DNA of 64,000 nt from Edolisoma coerulescens (GCA_013397115.1 VWZW01002461.1:119438-183437), one strand, 5' to 3'; shown: positions 23,695 to 37,400, numbered from the stretch's first letter. Numbers and translations: made by a program. The notes: generated from the sequence alone by a model not told the origin.

Positions 23695-26090
23695 AGAAAG
23701 AAACCGGTGTCCAAACAAATACCACTAACTAGACCCATCCTGCAACAACTTACAGGCTTCCTCACCTCCACCCTCTACTTACTCATTCCCATGGTTCAGA
23801 CCCATCCCCAGGCCACTCCCCGTGTACCACTCACTCCATCCTCTTCTCTGATGCTGCTCCCTGAATGCCCTCCAGTTTCCTGGAATTTTCCTGATAAGTT
23901 TTATTTTAAAACCATCCAGCGCTTTCTGGCAGCTTTTGGAGTGGCAGAGCTGGGGCAAGGATAAACTGCAGAATTGGTGCTGGATACAGTGAGCTCTGAG
24001 ATCCCCCACACTGTCTGAAGGGTGGCTTTCAGTTTGGATTAATCTCCCAGCCCTTTTGCCTGGAGGTGGACATACAGGGAGTAAACTGAATATATCTCTC
24101 CCCGTGGAGCAAAGAGGAGATGTCTGTATTGTGCCTTTGTCTGCAAGATCACACAAACCATTGCTTTTTGCAGCATTTCTGCTGGTGCTTGTTTTGCAGG
24201 GTTTTGTGTGGTTTCTTCAGGCATGTTAATGCAAATGCACTGTAGGAGTCAGGGGTTCACATGGAACAACCCTCAAAGAACAAGCAGCTCTAATACAAAA
24301 GAATTTTTTCTGCTTCTTCTATGAAACTGAATGCCTAGCTTTTAACCCTGTTTTTGGATATTTCACCCTTGAGTGACATGAATTTTGGTCCCTCTGAGGA
24401 AGGTGATGATGACAGTGAAACCATAGCCATACAGAAAGAGTCAGCAATAACCCTCACAGTTAAAGTTTTCCTTTGGACACTCAATTTCATCGATAAAGTG
24501 ACTGAGGTTTGTAGAAACAATAATCTGTTCAGAAAAGCCATCCTCCAAAAAGCCAGGATTACCTCCAGCTGACAGTTCTGATGATGTTGCTCCTGCTTCT
24601 TTGTCCTCTGTGCTCTACGTGCAGTCTTTTTACATTAAAATCACATTTATCTCTTGTATCTCAGCATGCCTCCTCCAAAGTATTACATTTTATGAGGAAC
24701 CCTGTGTTACTGTGAGCTGAACCCTGTCGCCCCAACGTGTGTAGAGGGGACAGCGCTGAGAAGAGTGGGGTATTAAGGGTTCAGCTTTAGAACTCCAAAA
24801 TTGTGGTTGGAGCCATAACAGAGATCAGAGTATGCCTGGAGGTGTGTGACCACCTCACATAACTCATCAGCCCTTGGAGGCAATTGCAGCCAGGTCTGGT
24901 GGCTTCTGCATCTTCTCAGCAGTGTTGCAGAGGCAGGAGTTTGTACCCGAGGAGCCATGAAGCTGCACTGACCACCTTTAAAGTGGCACAGTGTCCTCAG
25001 TCTTAGGGGTATGACAGGAGAGGGGTTTGAGGGCCTCTGTGTAGTGGTCAGCAAGGACTTAAAAGGCATGAAGTGCAGAGCCCAAAGGATTCTGCATGCT
25101 CCTGTTACCTGCAGCATGCTGCCTCCTCTCTAAAGCACAGACATGACCTGGTAGGTGGCTCTCAGATCAGTGCTGAACCATCCTTTGTTGCTCAGCTCTC
25201 ACCTGCTTTTTACCTAGAGCTTTGCTGCAGCTAAGGAGTTTTTGTTGTGTATATTTATTTCCGTGGGGGTACAGTCATTCGTGAGCAGTTCCATACCAAA
25301 TGTAGGCGTATCACAAAAAGCCATTCTTTCTGCTCTGTATTATCCTGATTGGAATGAAGCATCCACAGTCTGGCCCTCACCTTCTCCGGGTAATCCTTAG
25401 TACCTCAAGGAAGAGCTCCCTGAATAAACAACCCATATCTGCCATGTTGCAGCAGATGGTGTCAGTATGGAGAAGGCAAGAATTCTGACATTTGAAAATA
25501 AGATGGCTCATGTACAGACGTGTCTAGAGTCGTGGCGCTCCCTGCATGCCTCCCTGCCTTGCACTGCCATTACATGTTTTTCTAGGCGGGGATCAGTGCT
25601 GGATACTGCCTTTGCTCTTGTGTGTGTAGCATTGAGCAGGATTCAGCACAATGATAAGAAGAATGAACTGATTTGGCAAAAAATGTTCAGGTACAAACTG
25701 CCTATCCACATCTGCAAACTTCCTGTTGCAAAAGGGGAGTGAGGGCTTTACAAAGAGCTGATGAAAACCAACAAAATCTGATCCTAGTCTGCTTGCTGCA
25801 TTTTATTCCCCAATGTCAATCGCAGCGTAGCAGACCCTGAGTAGGAAGAGGAAAGATATTTCTACAGTCTTCCAGAATAAGGAAGGGTCAACTAATGGTG
25901 CAGCCAGGGAGGATACTCTGGTGTTGGGAACTGAACAATCCTTGTGCTGGCAGTGCCATTGCCAACCTCCCTGCACTTCTAAGTCCAGAGGAAGCCAGGA
26001 GAGGTGTTGCAAGGGAGAGAAAAGGAGTAGCTGTGGCACAAATGTCATGCCTATCCCTAGAGAAGCCATCAGAATGTCTCCTGGCAGGAG
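23695..26090. other. Non-coding, nothing firmly recognised
   Basis: No exon that I can support. A 72-codon open frame at 24354-24572 has an acidic stretch (EEGDDDSE) and looks somewhat protein-like, but it lacks homology I recognise and convincing splice sites. Confidence 0.4.
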
Positions 26091-26290
26091 CTGTCTGCAT
26101 GTCACCTGTTTTCCTGCTCCTCCGAGCCTGGCGCTGGGAGCAGGCTGTGGGTGCAGGCAGGATGGGCAGCCGTCTGCTGCAGCATCTGTGGCGGCCAGTG
26201 AATCACAGCCCACCCGGGGAGCCTGTGCTGCCGCCGGAGCCAGAGAGCTGGGCAGAGCCGCGTATTGCAGCCAGACCACCGGAGAGACAG
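26091..26290. promoter_or_regulatory. Short GC- and CpG-rich patch
   Basis: About 200 bp with roughly a dozen CpGs in otherwise CpG-poor DNA, 3.2 kb upstream of the RUSC2 coding start. It could be an alternative non-coding first exon, an enhancer or an old exon. Several overlapping open frames here reflect the base composition. The call rests on composition only. Confidence 0.25.
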
Positions 26291-28064
26291 ATGGGAAATG
26301 GCTGCGTGTCAGCTATGACATTTTGCCGTCAAATGTCAAAGTGTGTCTGTGCAAGCCTTGTCCTCCCACAGCAGCTTCTGCACTGACGTGAATTGTGTGC
26401 GGGGCTTGTCAGCAGATGGGTGCTGGAGCTGGGAGCCTGCTCCAAGCAGCCATTTCCCAGAGGCAGCCGAGACCTGGTGCTTCAGCGGTGGAGTGTGCTG
26501 CCATCATTGTCTGTATCCTCAAAATGAGGCTTTTCAGGTGGTTGCATTGTGGCAGCACTCGAAATACAGCAAAGCCTGGTGGAGGGATGTGATCTGAGCA
26601 TTACAGTCAGATCTTTGTTACAAGAGCAGTAACAAAGGCAGGGGTGGGCTACATGAGTAGATAGGCACTGGGGGACCAGCTTTTTTCCCAAAATGCTTGT
26701 GAGGCAGAGGCAGGAAGACAGGATAAACTTCTGCTGAGTTAGATAGAAATAAACTCATATAAACTCAGACCTCCTGCTGTGCCAGCAGTTGCGCACAAGG
26801 TCCAAATTGGGGCATGAACACCACTCTGGCAAGTGTGTGTGTGTATGTGTGCTCTAGGCTCAGGGTCAGGAGCTGCTGTTATCCACAGTGGCTCTTGAGC
26901 AATGGGATCTTAGGAATTCTCGATGGAAAAAAGCTGTCCCCCAGGATCTAGGCTGTGTACAGATCAGCCTCTGTGGCAGCAGCTGTGGGAAAGGAGCCAA
27001 AGGCTTGTAAGACAGAGGAGTCACTGAAGGGGGTGTAAACGTTGATAGAGGTTTTAGGTAGACTACAGGTGACGGAGAGTTTAGAGTTGCACAATTAGTA
27101 GTCCAGTTGGATGTGATCCAAGTGATCCAGGTGATCTCTCTTCTTCAGAGCCTAACCTGGATGAAACATGCCAGGAGAAGCAGACATGTTGGTGAGATGT
27201 AAGTCTCTGGCAGCATCTACCAGAAGGCCTGTCTGTTCTCTGACACTGGTGTTAGCACTAACTTTTGCATTATTGGGTGTTTACTGTAAACATTAGCTCT
27301 GTTTCCATCTTTGTATTTTTATTTCCTACCAGCATCATCCTGTGTCTGTGAGAAGCACTACTGTGTGTGGGAGGAAAGTACTTCTTTTGATCATTTTCAT
27401 AATCTTCTAATTGCTATTCTTACACCTTGAGGCTGAAAGAAGTGAAGTTCCTGATGTTTCTGTGTAGCTGTCTCATTGCTTACGCTCTTGTTCTAACTTC
27501 ACTTAACCCACATTTCTCAGTTTCCCTCCTGGGCTCCCATGTGTCTTTGCAGCTCTGCTCCAAATCCATTATCACCCCACAGTCACAAATGCTGGGGTAA
27601 GGTAGGCAAAAGCCACTGTGCACACCACTTTCTGGAGTCTGAAGGTCACTGGTGGGGGTCCTGGAGTCCAGAGCAGGATGCAAGGATGCAGTTTTCAAGG
27701 TGTAGTGAGCACTGAGGATGCCGGGATGAGTTACATGATGTGTAATGCTGACCAAGGGTGCTTGGGCCAAGGTTTTCAGGACAAGTGGTAGATCTGTGAG
27801 AGGTCTATTTCATTTTTTAATCTCTTACATTCATCCTGGATCACTGCTGTCTTTTGTGGTTTCTCCCTCTCCATGCTGCCTTAGCTGCCCTCCCATGCAC
27901 TTGGCTGTGTTGGATATGGATATGTGGAAGGGAAGGGAAGAGGAAAACTCCCTGCAGACTGTGCTGGAGGTGCTTGTAGGCTGGACCTCTGGGTTAGGTG
28001 GAGAGGGAAAAATGAGTTTGTCCTTGGCTCTCCCGTGTCAAATGCTGGTGAACAACTACAAGAA
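26291..28064. other. Non-coding, nothing recognised
   Basis: No supported exon. A short GT-rich run lies at about 26834-26850. Confidence 0.45.
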
Positions 28065-28378
28065 AGATGAAGAGAGACCTTTTACACAAGCAGAGAGTGA
28101 CACGACAAGGGGGAAAGGCTTTATACTGAAAGATGGCAGGTTTAGATTAGATATTAGGAAGAAATTCTCTACTGTGAGGCTAGAGAGGCACTGGAATGGG
28201 TTACTCAGAAATTGTTGGTGCCCCATCCCTGGGAGTGCTCAAGGCCAGGTTGGATGGGGCTTTGAGCAACCTGCTTCTGGGGAAGGTGTCTCTGCCCATG
28301 GAAGGGGAGTTGGAATGAGATGTTCTTTAAGGTCCCTTCAGCCCAAACTGTTTTGTTATTCTGCTGGCTCTATGAGAA
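28065..28378 (+). mobile_element. CR1 LINE 3'-end fragment, about 310 bp
   Basis: Sense-strand CR1 3' region: 'TTTAGATTAGATATTAGGAA', then 'GTGCCCCATCCCTGGGAGTG', then 'GATGGGGCTTTGAGCAACCT', and a decayed tail near 28370. It explains most of the long open frame that runs from 27745 to 28482, which is therefore not a host gene. Confidence 0.9.
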
Positions 28379-29350
28379 CCTGCTATTTACGGAACACAGG
28401 GAGAGTGGGGCTCTTAGTGCCCTGCCTGTGCAGTGCCCTGTGCCAGTCACACTGTTGTGAAGTGCAGCAGGTAATAAGATAAGCACGTAAATGCCACAGA
28501 TAATGTGGCAGAGAGATATGAACCCCTCCCAGACCACAGGAGGGACCAGTTTGAGCTGAGGCTTCACCATCAGCAAAAGGTCAGCAAAAGCCAGTGTGCT
28601 GTATGGGACCTATTTGACCAATGCCAGTGGCTCCCCATGGCCCCACTGAAGTCATTCACTCCTTTTCACTGGAGAGGCCCTTGTGTGCATAAGTAGTTGC
28701 ATACTTTGGCATGCTCCTCTGGCACCATTAAAAGGGCTCAGGGCCTCATGGGGTCTCCTGGATTTTGGAGAGGAATGACTGTTGCTGCTTTTCTGTTCCA
28801 GTCTGCTTCTGCTTTCCTGTCTCTGCCTGGACTTGCGTATGTCTGTTGCAAGACCTTGCTGTATTTGGTTCTTGAAGGGAAGTTCAATGTATCTAAAAGG
28901 AAGCAAAGATGTTCAATCCAATGTGAGAAGATAGACTGCTCTCACCAGAGTGCAGTGATTCACTTCATACCCTGTGCTGTTTTCCCGTGAGTGCACAGTG
29001 CCATCTGCAGTGAGGTCTTTGTTTGGCCCAAAGCCTGTACGGCTCTTTGGCCACTTGACTGAAATCAGTTGCTCTCTTCAGGTAACTTTGAGAGGGGTCA
29101 GGTGGAATCACAAGTGTTGTCCCAGGAGCCTGCATGGAGGGTGACGTGTTTGTTTTACATTGTGATGGTTTGTTTCACATTGTGATGGTTTGTTTCCCAG
29201 AAGAAGGACCTCGTGCTCAGGTACTTGTGCTGACAAGGAACCAGTCTGATCCTTGTCCACACATGAAATCTTCAGCCAAACCAAGGATGCTTTAAATAGT
29301 CACTGCCTTTCCCGAGAGGTGACTTCCTTTGTGATTTTGTCTCTCTGTAG
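28379..29350. other. Intron or upstream sequence just before the RUSC2 first coding exon
   Basis: No supported exon. It contains a short tandem repeat (29149-29198) and ends in CTCTCTGTAG, a plausible splice acceptor for the first coding exon. Confidence 0.5.
29149..29198 (+). repeat. 20-bp tandem repeat, about 2.5 copies
   Basis: The unit TTTGTTTYACATTGTGATGG occurs at 29149-29168 and 29169-29188, with a partial third copy to 29198. The two full copies differ at one base. Confidence 0.9.
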
Positions 29351-29457
29351 GTTTCTGAATTCCCTCATGAGAAGTGTCCTCCCTGCCTCTCATGTGCAGC
29401 CCTACCTGTTCATGGGTGGTACCAGCTTCACTGATGCCCTGAAGAGTATTCCTCACC
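29351..29457 (+). other. RUSC2: RUSC2 5' UTR part of first coding exon, with overlapping uORF
   Basis: A splice-acceptor-like TCTCTCTGTAG ends at 29350, so this 107-bp leader is probably the start of the first coding exon, joined to a distant non-coding exon. It holds an upstream ATG at 29367 in weak context (C at -3) that opens a 32-codon frame. That frame ends at 29463-29465, inside the RUSC2 coding sequence but out of frame. A second ATG of the same frame lies at 29412, and another short uORF starts at 29392. The RUSC2 ATG at 29458 has a near-ideal context (CACCATGG). Confidence 0.6.
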
Positions 29458-31426
29458 ATGGATAGTCCACCCAAACTGACTGGTGAAACGCTGATTGTCC
29501 ATCACATTCCCCTGGTGCATTGCCAGGTCCCCGATAGACAGTGCTGCTCCGTGAGCAAAAGGACCAACCCCTTCTGCCAGCCAGAGCTCAGCATTACTCG
29601 GACCTCTGCCCTTCCAGACAGAGACCTCTCACAGACTGACTCCTTGGTGTACAGCAGCTTTCTCCAGACCTCTGAAATCTCAGCAGAGGCCTCAGACAAC
29701 AAAGAAAGAAAAGCAAGGGATCTGATTGTCCCTAGTGTCAGTAAGCGACACAACCCTTTCCTGCTGAGTGAGGGTGAAGACCTCAGCATTTTTGGGGATG
29801 ACTTGGGTCAAAAATCTTTCCACCTTCACAACTCACTTGTCGATGGCAAACCTCCCTTCAATCTGCAGGATCTGGCCTTGCCCCCTTTCCACCTCCATGA
29901 CTCCAACCACATTGTGAAACCCTGGAACATGGCCAGCCGGTCTGGTGTGGTGGACGGGCAAGAGGACAAACTCAGCAGTGACGACATCCAGAAGAGGAAC
30001 AATGCGAACAGGTGCCATCAGGCCTCGGAACGCATGGAGCTGGATGAATGCAGCTGCCATCGTGGCAGCTCCTCCAACTTCTCCTTCGACAGTGGTGACC
30101 AGGAGTGGAACCAGAACACGGGTGAATCGCTGCGGAATCAGGATGCCCTGCACAGGACATGCAGTTGTTCCAGCTCAGAGATCCAGCACTGTCGCTGCTA
30201 CAGTTCATCAAGTCAGTCTGAAGTGATTGACCAACAGATGGGCTACATCAGTGACTCTTCTTGCAACAGCTCTGATGGGGTCCTGGTGAACTTCAGTGCT
30301 CTCTACAACAAAATGAATGGCCAGTCTCAATCCAACCTGAATTCAGCTAACCTGTCCTGTGACTCTTCCTTCTGCAGCCACTCAGACACAGGAGCTTTTT
30401 ACCTGGATTTACATTCATCGCCCACTGAATCCAAGATGTCTTGCGAGTCGCATAACCCAGAGAGTTCGGGGAAGGTGTGTGGGTGTCAACACTCTTCCTC
30501 ACCTGTCCTCGATGCTAACTGCAACTCCTACCACCTCCACTGTGAGCCTTGCACATCGGAGAGCTCAGACCTCACTGCCTGCTTCCAGAGCCAAGCACGG
30601 CTTGTTGTGGCTACTCAGAATTACTATAAGTTAGTCACGTGTGACTTGTCTTCCCAGTCATCCCCCAGCCCTGCAGGATCTTCCATAACTAGCTGCTCAG
30701 AAGACCAGACCAAGGGTAGCCCAGCCCAGCCCACAGAATACTATCTGTTTAGAAGGCCTGACCTGAGACAAGAAGAAGGCAATGTAGAGTGTAGTGAAGA
30801 GGAGCCAAAGGGAGAATCCAGCCAGAACATGATTGAGGGTCAGGTCTATGTCAATGTGTCACCACCCAACCTCAACACAAGCCGGCAGCGCTCCAGGAGC
30901 TATGACCAGAACCTGGACAGGAGTCCTGGCAGCAGGCTGGGCTCCTTGGAGCGCATGGTAAGCTGTCCAGTTAAGCTGAGTGAGAGTCCAGCAATATCCA
31001 TCCAGAGCTCTCCCCCCAAGAGGGTGACATCATTCGCTGAACTGGCTAAAGGACGGAAAAAGAACGGCACCTCCCCACCGCTCCGCTCTAGTGGTGATTC
31101 TTCCCTGGAGTTCTCTCCAATCCCTGAGACTCAGCGGGATTGCCCAACCTTCCTTGAAGAAAGAGCTCGGCGTAGCCAGAGTCTTCCACCCATGCCCTTC
31201 ATCCACGGCCTGAACCGGAGCTGTGAGGGCTTCTGTTTGAATCATGCTTTTGGGGACAGCCAAGCTTTGTGTTCCACCAAAGACTCGGTCTCCAGTGAGA
31301 AGGTCCCCAGTGGGCATGGGGCAGGTGAGCAAGCCTCTCTCTCCCTGCTGACGGAGGCAGATGCCAGCTTCTCGGGTGGCTCTGCCAGTGGCCACGGACA
31401 AAAAGATGTTAGAGCCCGAGCAGACG
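29458..31426 (+). CDS. RUSC2: RUSC2 coding exon 1 (residues 1-656)
   Basis: One large exon encodes the Ser- and Cys-rich disordered N-terminal half. It carries both NPF motifs and the blocks 'MGYISDSSCNSSDGVL', 'CHCEPC'-like Cys clusters and 'QSSPSPAGSSITSCSE', all shared with mammalian RUSC2. It ends CAGACG|GTAAGG, phase 1. Reading on past the donor meets a stop at 31441-31443, so the splice is required. Confidence 0.93.
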
Positions 31427-34400
31427 GTAAGGAGCCAAACTAGGCAGAAGGGAGAAGTGAAAAGGAAGGCAACTCTTTGGGATATGAGGGGAGCAGCAGG
31501 GGAACCTGCACGGTGATAGGAGACCAGTGCCTGTGCAGTTGGGTTCCTGGTCTGCCAGTCCCTGGGACAAAGCCTTGCTGTGCTCATTTCAGTCTCATCA
31601 GTGTACGTGTCTTGTCCCTGTATTTCTAATGCCTGCTGAGGTTCTGTTCAAACTTTTCATATCATGTAAGTGAGGACATGGCATTAACACTGAGAGAGTC
31701 TGTGCAGCTTGAAGGGTTGTATCCCTTCCAGGGAACTTACTGTGCTTGTCCATAAGAATCACCTGCCCTTAGCTCCTCAGACAGAGATGCGAAGATGCTC
31801 AGCAGAGTCATAGTCACAACCTTCCTTCTTAGGAGCTATTTGGGGCAGAGGTGGAGAGGGAAGAGGCATAGCCAGCAATCTCCTTTCCATGCAGGTTCAG
31901 GAAGCTCACACAGTTTCTGCTAGGACTTACAGTGTGAATCCTGCAGAGTCAAACCTGTGTGTCCCTGCTGGAATATCCTGGTCATGTCCTCCACAGTGCT
32001 GTGGATTGCAGCAAAGGTTCCCATGGAGAGCCATTGTCACAGTTACCTCTGTAGGGAAGCCTGTAATATGTGAGTTGTTTTCCACCTTGATATTGCTGTC
32101 ACTTGTCCTCGTGAGGAAGCTGTGTGACGCTCCCTTTGGACGTATGGCCATTTCTCCAGCATTGTGGGAGACCTCTGTCTCTGCCCTAGGCAGGTCTTAC
32201 ACCTGCTTCACAGGTAAAAGCCCTTCTGAAATGCCTCTGACCAGACCACTGCAATAAATAGCCCCTACCATGTCAAAAACCCGACTGGCTCCACTTAATG
32301 TCCTGAAAATTTTGGCAGGAGGTAAGAAAATGTGATTTATTGCCGTGGCAGGGGTAGGAGAGATTTTGGCTTTTGGAGCAAAAGTTTTTTAGTTACTGTC
32401 CTGTTTGTTTATTGAGCCTGGAGTGTGTGCTTGGTGTGGGATGGCAGTGAAGGCAGGTCTCTGCGGGGAGAGGGCAGCCCTCTTAGCTTCAGAGGCAGGG
32501 CTTGGAAAGAGCAGTCCCTGCTCAAGGAGGAGGGGGCAGACAGGAGCTTTCAGGGTAATACATCCCGGCAGTTGCTGCCCACCACTCTGATGGTGTCCCT
32601 CCCTCTGCCCTGGCAGCAAGGCAGGCATCAGGGCCGTGCAGGAAGCTTCTGCCTGCAGCTGGAGATGGAGGCTTATCTGCCTTGCTCCAGCCCAGAGCAG
32701 CGTGCAAGCCTAGAGGCTCTGAGAGGGACTAGAGGAAAAGCAAGCCCTACTGAAAGCTGGCTACAGGGAGAAGGGTCTGGAACACCCCACAGGCAGCGGG
32801 TAACACCAGGGCTGATCAGGGATCTCAGTCAGCCCCACACGTGCATCCAGTGCTGTGTGTGTTCTGCACTGAACGCACAGTGTGTCACACTTCAGCTGTG
32901 TCCCTCGGGATGTTTGGGGCCCCATCAGGAGCTGGAGGCATATACACATGGAGATAAGCCCACCATACTCCCTCAGGACATCTCAATACATCGTTTGCTG
33001 GAGCAGACTGGCACTTTCCAGGGCTGGAGGCATGATGTTGGGAATGTCCTGCTTAGGTCTGGTAGAGGCAGGGGCATGAAGGAAGCTCTGTGTTCCAAAG
33101 AGGAGACAGTTAGAGGAGAAAGAAGAGGGAGGGAGAAGGGGAAGCAGGCAGCCTTTGCAACAGCAGCAATATATCACGATGTGGGATGCAGAGCTGCAGT
33201 GCTATTGCATGTAATGCTTGTGCTGGGCTATGCAATTCCTCAGTGCATGTGGGAGGGGACAGTCAGATCCTTTCAGATAAGAAATGGGACTGTACCACAA
33301 AGTGTCGGGCCTTGACTTTGTGGTACTGCTTAGGCAGAGGCAGCTCAAGGGCAGGCACCTGACCCCATGGCTTTGTGCTGTCCAGGGGGCAAGGGATTGG
33401 GAAAGGATGGTGACCCTACCAGGACAGACGAACTCCAGGTGCAGTGCTCTGCTCTCGCAGACAGCTGGAAACTCTGCATTTGGGGCCACATGCGTTTATC
33501 TTGCCAGCTTTTGGTGTGTGTAACCAGTTCAGACTTGAACCACTCTGTAACTGGCCTCTATCTCACCCTTTTCCTCCTGCAACAGAGAGCACATTCCCTT
33601 TTGCCTGCAATCTGCCTGGCTGAGGATGATTGTCTCTCTGCCCATCCTTACACTTTCTTCCCCTTTCTCTCCCTGAAGGTGGTGGCACAGACAGCAAGCC
33701 TGTGGTACGCTACAGCAAGGACCAGCGTCCCACGACGCTGCCCATCCAGCCCTTTGTTTTTCAGCACCATTTCAGCAAGCCACCCAAGGCACGTGCCCTG
33801 CACAGCCATTTTGCCTCCAGCCTTTCCCAGCTCTACAGCTTGTCCAGCAACCGGCCTGCCAGCCAGCAGATCTCCAGTTCCCAGTCCTCAGCCTTGGCCA
33901 CCTCGGCAGAGCAGGCGGCGGTGGCAGGGAGCCAAGCCCATGGCACGCTCGTGACCCAGCGCTCGGCGGACGGAGCTGCCTCGCGCAGCGATGGGGGCAT
34001 CAAGAAGCCTGGCCCCGAAACAACCCGTCCGTCCCCGCTGGGCAGTTACTCCCCCGTGCGGTGCAACGTGCCTTTCTTCCAAAGCGTGGACTCCTCTTCC
34101 TCGCCCACCGCAGAGAGAGCTGAAGACAGCCAGCCCCCCAGAAGCAGGTCCTGCCCCATCTCTGCCAACCTGCTTCCCACAAGGTCATCCCCTGCTGTCA
34201 GTGCCATGCAGCCCTCCAAAGCCACCAAAGCTGACACCCTGAGGCAAAAGGAGAACCCCAAGCTCATTCCCAAGAAGGAGGCCCCACTGGAGCCAAGCCC
34301 ACCACTCTCCGAATACCGACTCCACAGTGGGTCCCTCCCACCCCTCTCGGTAGGCGGCATGTCCATGAGCAGAGTAGGAGGCCATGCAGATTCCCACTGG

Positions 34401-37400
34401 AGAAGTGGCAGTGAGACCAGCAGCTCTGGTCCCCTGAGCAGCATGGGAATACGGCCTGTCAATGGTAGGTACCCATCTTCCAGGACCTGCTAGTCTGGAG
34501 CGTCTCCAGCTCCCTACAGCTATGGCTGCTCCCTATAGTACCACCATTTCTTATAGCCACAGACCAGGATAAAATTGCATCTGGGTGCTGCAGGAAGACC
34601 TACACTAAGAGCATGTCCCTCTGGTCCCAACTCCTACACTGTGTCTCCAGAGAGGGCAGTGTGGGCTGCTGATCCTACAGCACCCCATGCCAGGTGCTTG
34701 CACCCCAAACCTGCTGCCTCTCTGCCTGCAGCCACAAGGGCACCCAAGCTCCTGCCCTGCTCTGCCAGGCAGTGGCCTCCGCCTGTCTCCATGTGCATGT
34801 GCTAATGTCCTGAAATGCTGCTGGACCTCTGAGTAATGTGCTGTCTCTCTTTCTCTGTCCTTTCTCTTCCTCTCTCTTCCCGTTTCCCTTCTGCATCCTC
34901 CCGTGTGCTCTCGTCATCCCGTCTGGTGCTCACTGCCCACGGCATCCCAGCGAACCACCTCTCCCCCCAAGCTCTGAAGTGGCGGGAGTACAGGCGGAGG
35001 AACCCCCTGGGTCTGGACCGCGTTTCAGGGCTGCCCAGCTTAGCAGGCAGCCTGGACAGGAGGCAGCAAGAGCCTCGGCTGAACCGGGGCAACCCCATCT
35101 TTGAGCTGCCTGGCACTCTCAGCACCAGCCATTTCCACTGCAAGCTGAACGGTGCGCACCACCTTTCTGCAGGGGGGGTCTTGGGAGGTGATCTTGGGAC
35201 TCAGGCTCAGTTTTCTTGGGGCACAGGTTAAGCTTGGATTCACTGCTCTGCCTGCTCAGAGCAGGAGGGATGATAACTCCATTCACAGTGGGGCTGGAGG
35301 GTTCAAGAAGAAGGTGAAAATTGCTTCACTAGTTCAAGTCTTTGTGGAGCCTCCCTTCACCATGAGATGAGAGCAGTCAGGTCCAGCTCTGAGCTGGATT
35401 GAAGGGCAAAGTGAATGGCCCAAGAGCCTGTTTAGACCTCAAGAAGTGCTCCTGGGCTGTGGTCAGATTGTAGTTTGTCTCATAGAGGAGTTGGGGGGGC
35501 CCTTGGAGATCTTGTGTCTGTGCTCCGCGGTGCCTGACCATCTGCCCCAGCCCAGACAATGTGCTGGGTGCTGAGCTGTAGCTTTCACAGGGGCAGCTGA
35601 TAGCACTAACACTTTTATGGGACTCTGTCTTCTCCATGCTTTGCCCTTAAGATCTTCCCTGTCCTCCAAAACCTCTGCAGGAAGGGCTGACACGGGTAGA
35701 CTGCTTTTGTCTGAACCTCCGAGAGTCCTGTGGGGAGAGCAGTGTAGTCTGTCTGTGAGAGGGAGCGCATTCTACAGGCTAGCCTCAAGCCATGGAGGGA
35801 ATTCCTCAAAGCCTTACACCTCACTCTGCCAACACAAACAGTTTCTCCATCCTTTCTTCAAGGGAAGATGCATAGCACAGAGTCAAACAGATGGAAGTCA
35901 AGCACATGGGAGAGCTCCTATGGATGTCACCCCTTGAAAACAGAGGCCATCCCAGAGGACAGGAAGCAAACGTAGTTTGTTTTCTGTGGATGCCTGTGTG
36001 TGACAAGTAATGATTTTCTCTGTGCTGACTCTGACCCTGCTTGCAGCAGCGTGGAGAGTCTGGTGGAGCAAGGCTTCCCTTAGCCCCAGCCCATGAGAGT
36101 GAACCTCCCACAGCATCTCCCAGAGCCCGTGGGCCCCCAGTCAAGCTGGAGATGGATATTGGGGAGGCCATGGGGATCAACTGTACAGGCACACATTGCA
36201 AACCAGAGCTGGGGCAGGAACAAGCCTGTAGCCTTGCTGTCCCAGCAGAGGACAGGCTGGCATGAAGACTGCTGCTGGTGCAGGTTGCTTCTGGGAAAAG
36301 CAAACAACATGGAAGAGGCTTTGGTGTGAGGGATTGGGGCTGATCCTTGTCCCCTCTGTGTTGTCCCCACAGGACAGTCTATGAGGCAACTCCAGCTTAC
36401 CTACAATGACTTTTTCCCTGACTACTTCTCGCTAGCAGAGAAACCCCCTGCTGAGTTCTGCCTCTCCCCAGATGGCAACACCGAGTCCATCTCCATTGAC
36501 TTGCTGCAGAAGAAGGGTGAGTCCATGCATCTCTGGTGGACCATGCAGTGTGCCACAGAGTGTGCTTGAGCTTCTTGTCCCAGGAAATATGATTAGAAAG
36601 GATCTTAGGTGCACAAGAATGGGCAGAGAGAGCAGACAGGCATGGGAGTGTGACCCTAAGGCAGGGCATGCTGCCATCTCAGGCTCTGCATACTACAAGG
36701 GTGGACCTGTGTGTATCTGTGTGCCGTTGCAGATGTGCTAACCTGAGCTTTTGTAATTTAGGTTAAAAGTCTGTTCAAGCCTACATAAGTAATATAAAAT
36801 TATATCAATTATATAAAAAGGTGGGAGAAAGGACTCCAGAGCAGGACAAGATACGGCTGTGGCAGGATCCATGCTAGAGGGCAGGGTTGGGGATGGGGTA
36901 TTTGACAGCTGATTTGTTATCATTTCAGAGGCAAGGGATGTGCAGAAAGGTTCCCATGCCTTTGCCAGCTATATGCTCATGATTACCAGGTGGCAGCTTT
37001 CCTTTCTGTTTCAGTTCTGTTCTCACATTATCCTGGTGCAATGTCAGATTACACACCACTGGCTTGTTAGGGAAGGTAATTACAGAACCTGCCAAATGCA
37101 AGGCTTCGGCCCTGCTACCCTGTGGCATCAAGGCAGCAAAAGACTAATTGCCTCAGATCCCATCTCTTCTGCCTCAGGGGATAGGGTGTGGAGGTGATGG
37201 TCCCTGTCCCTTGGGAATATTGACAGGTCGTCCTATTGTCAGGCTGACAGGTGAGTGCTGGAACCAGCAGGGGCAGTTTTTAGGAGAGTCTCTGCATGTT
37301 TTTTGGCAGAGAGGGCTTGTTTGTAGACAAGGGCTTGCAGTGCCCCTGGCTGATTACTTCAGGGACTGTTTTGTCAGGGTCTGTTGCAGCAGCCACTCAG

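Noticed and set aside
24354..24572. 72-codon acidic open frame
   Set aside because: It looked protein-like, but I found no matching family, no good splice sites and no neighbouring exon; kept only as a note in the region entry.
27745..28482. 245-codon plus-strand open frame
   Set aside because: Its second half is a CR1 3' end and the first half has no recognisable domain.
29502..31587. Minus-strand open frames opposite RUSC2 exon 1
   Set aside because: They are shadows of the strongly conserved plus-strand coding exon.
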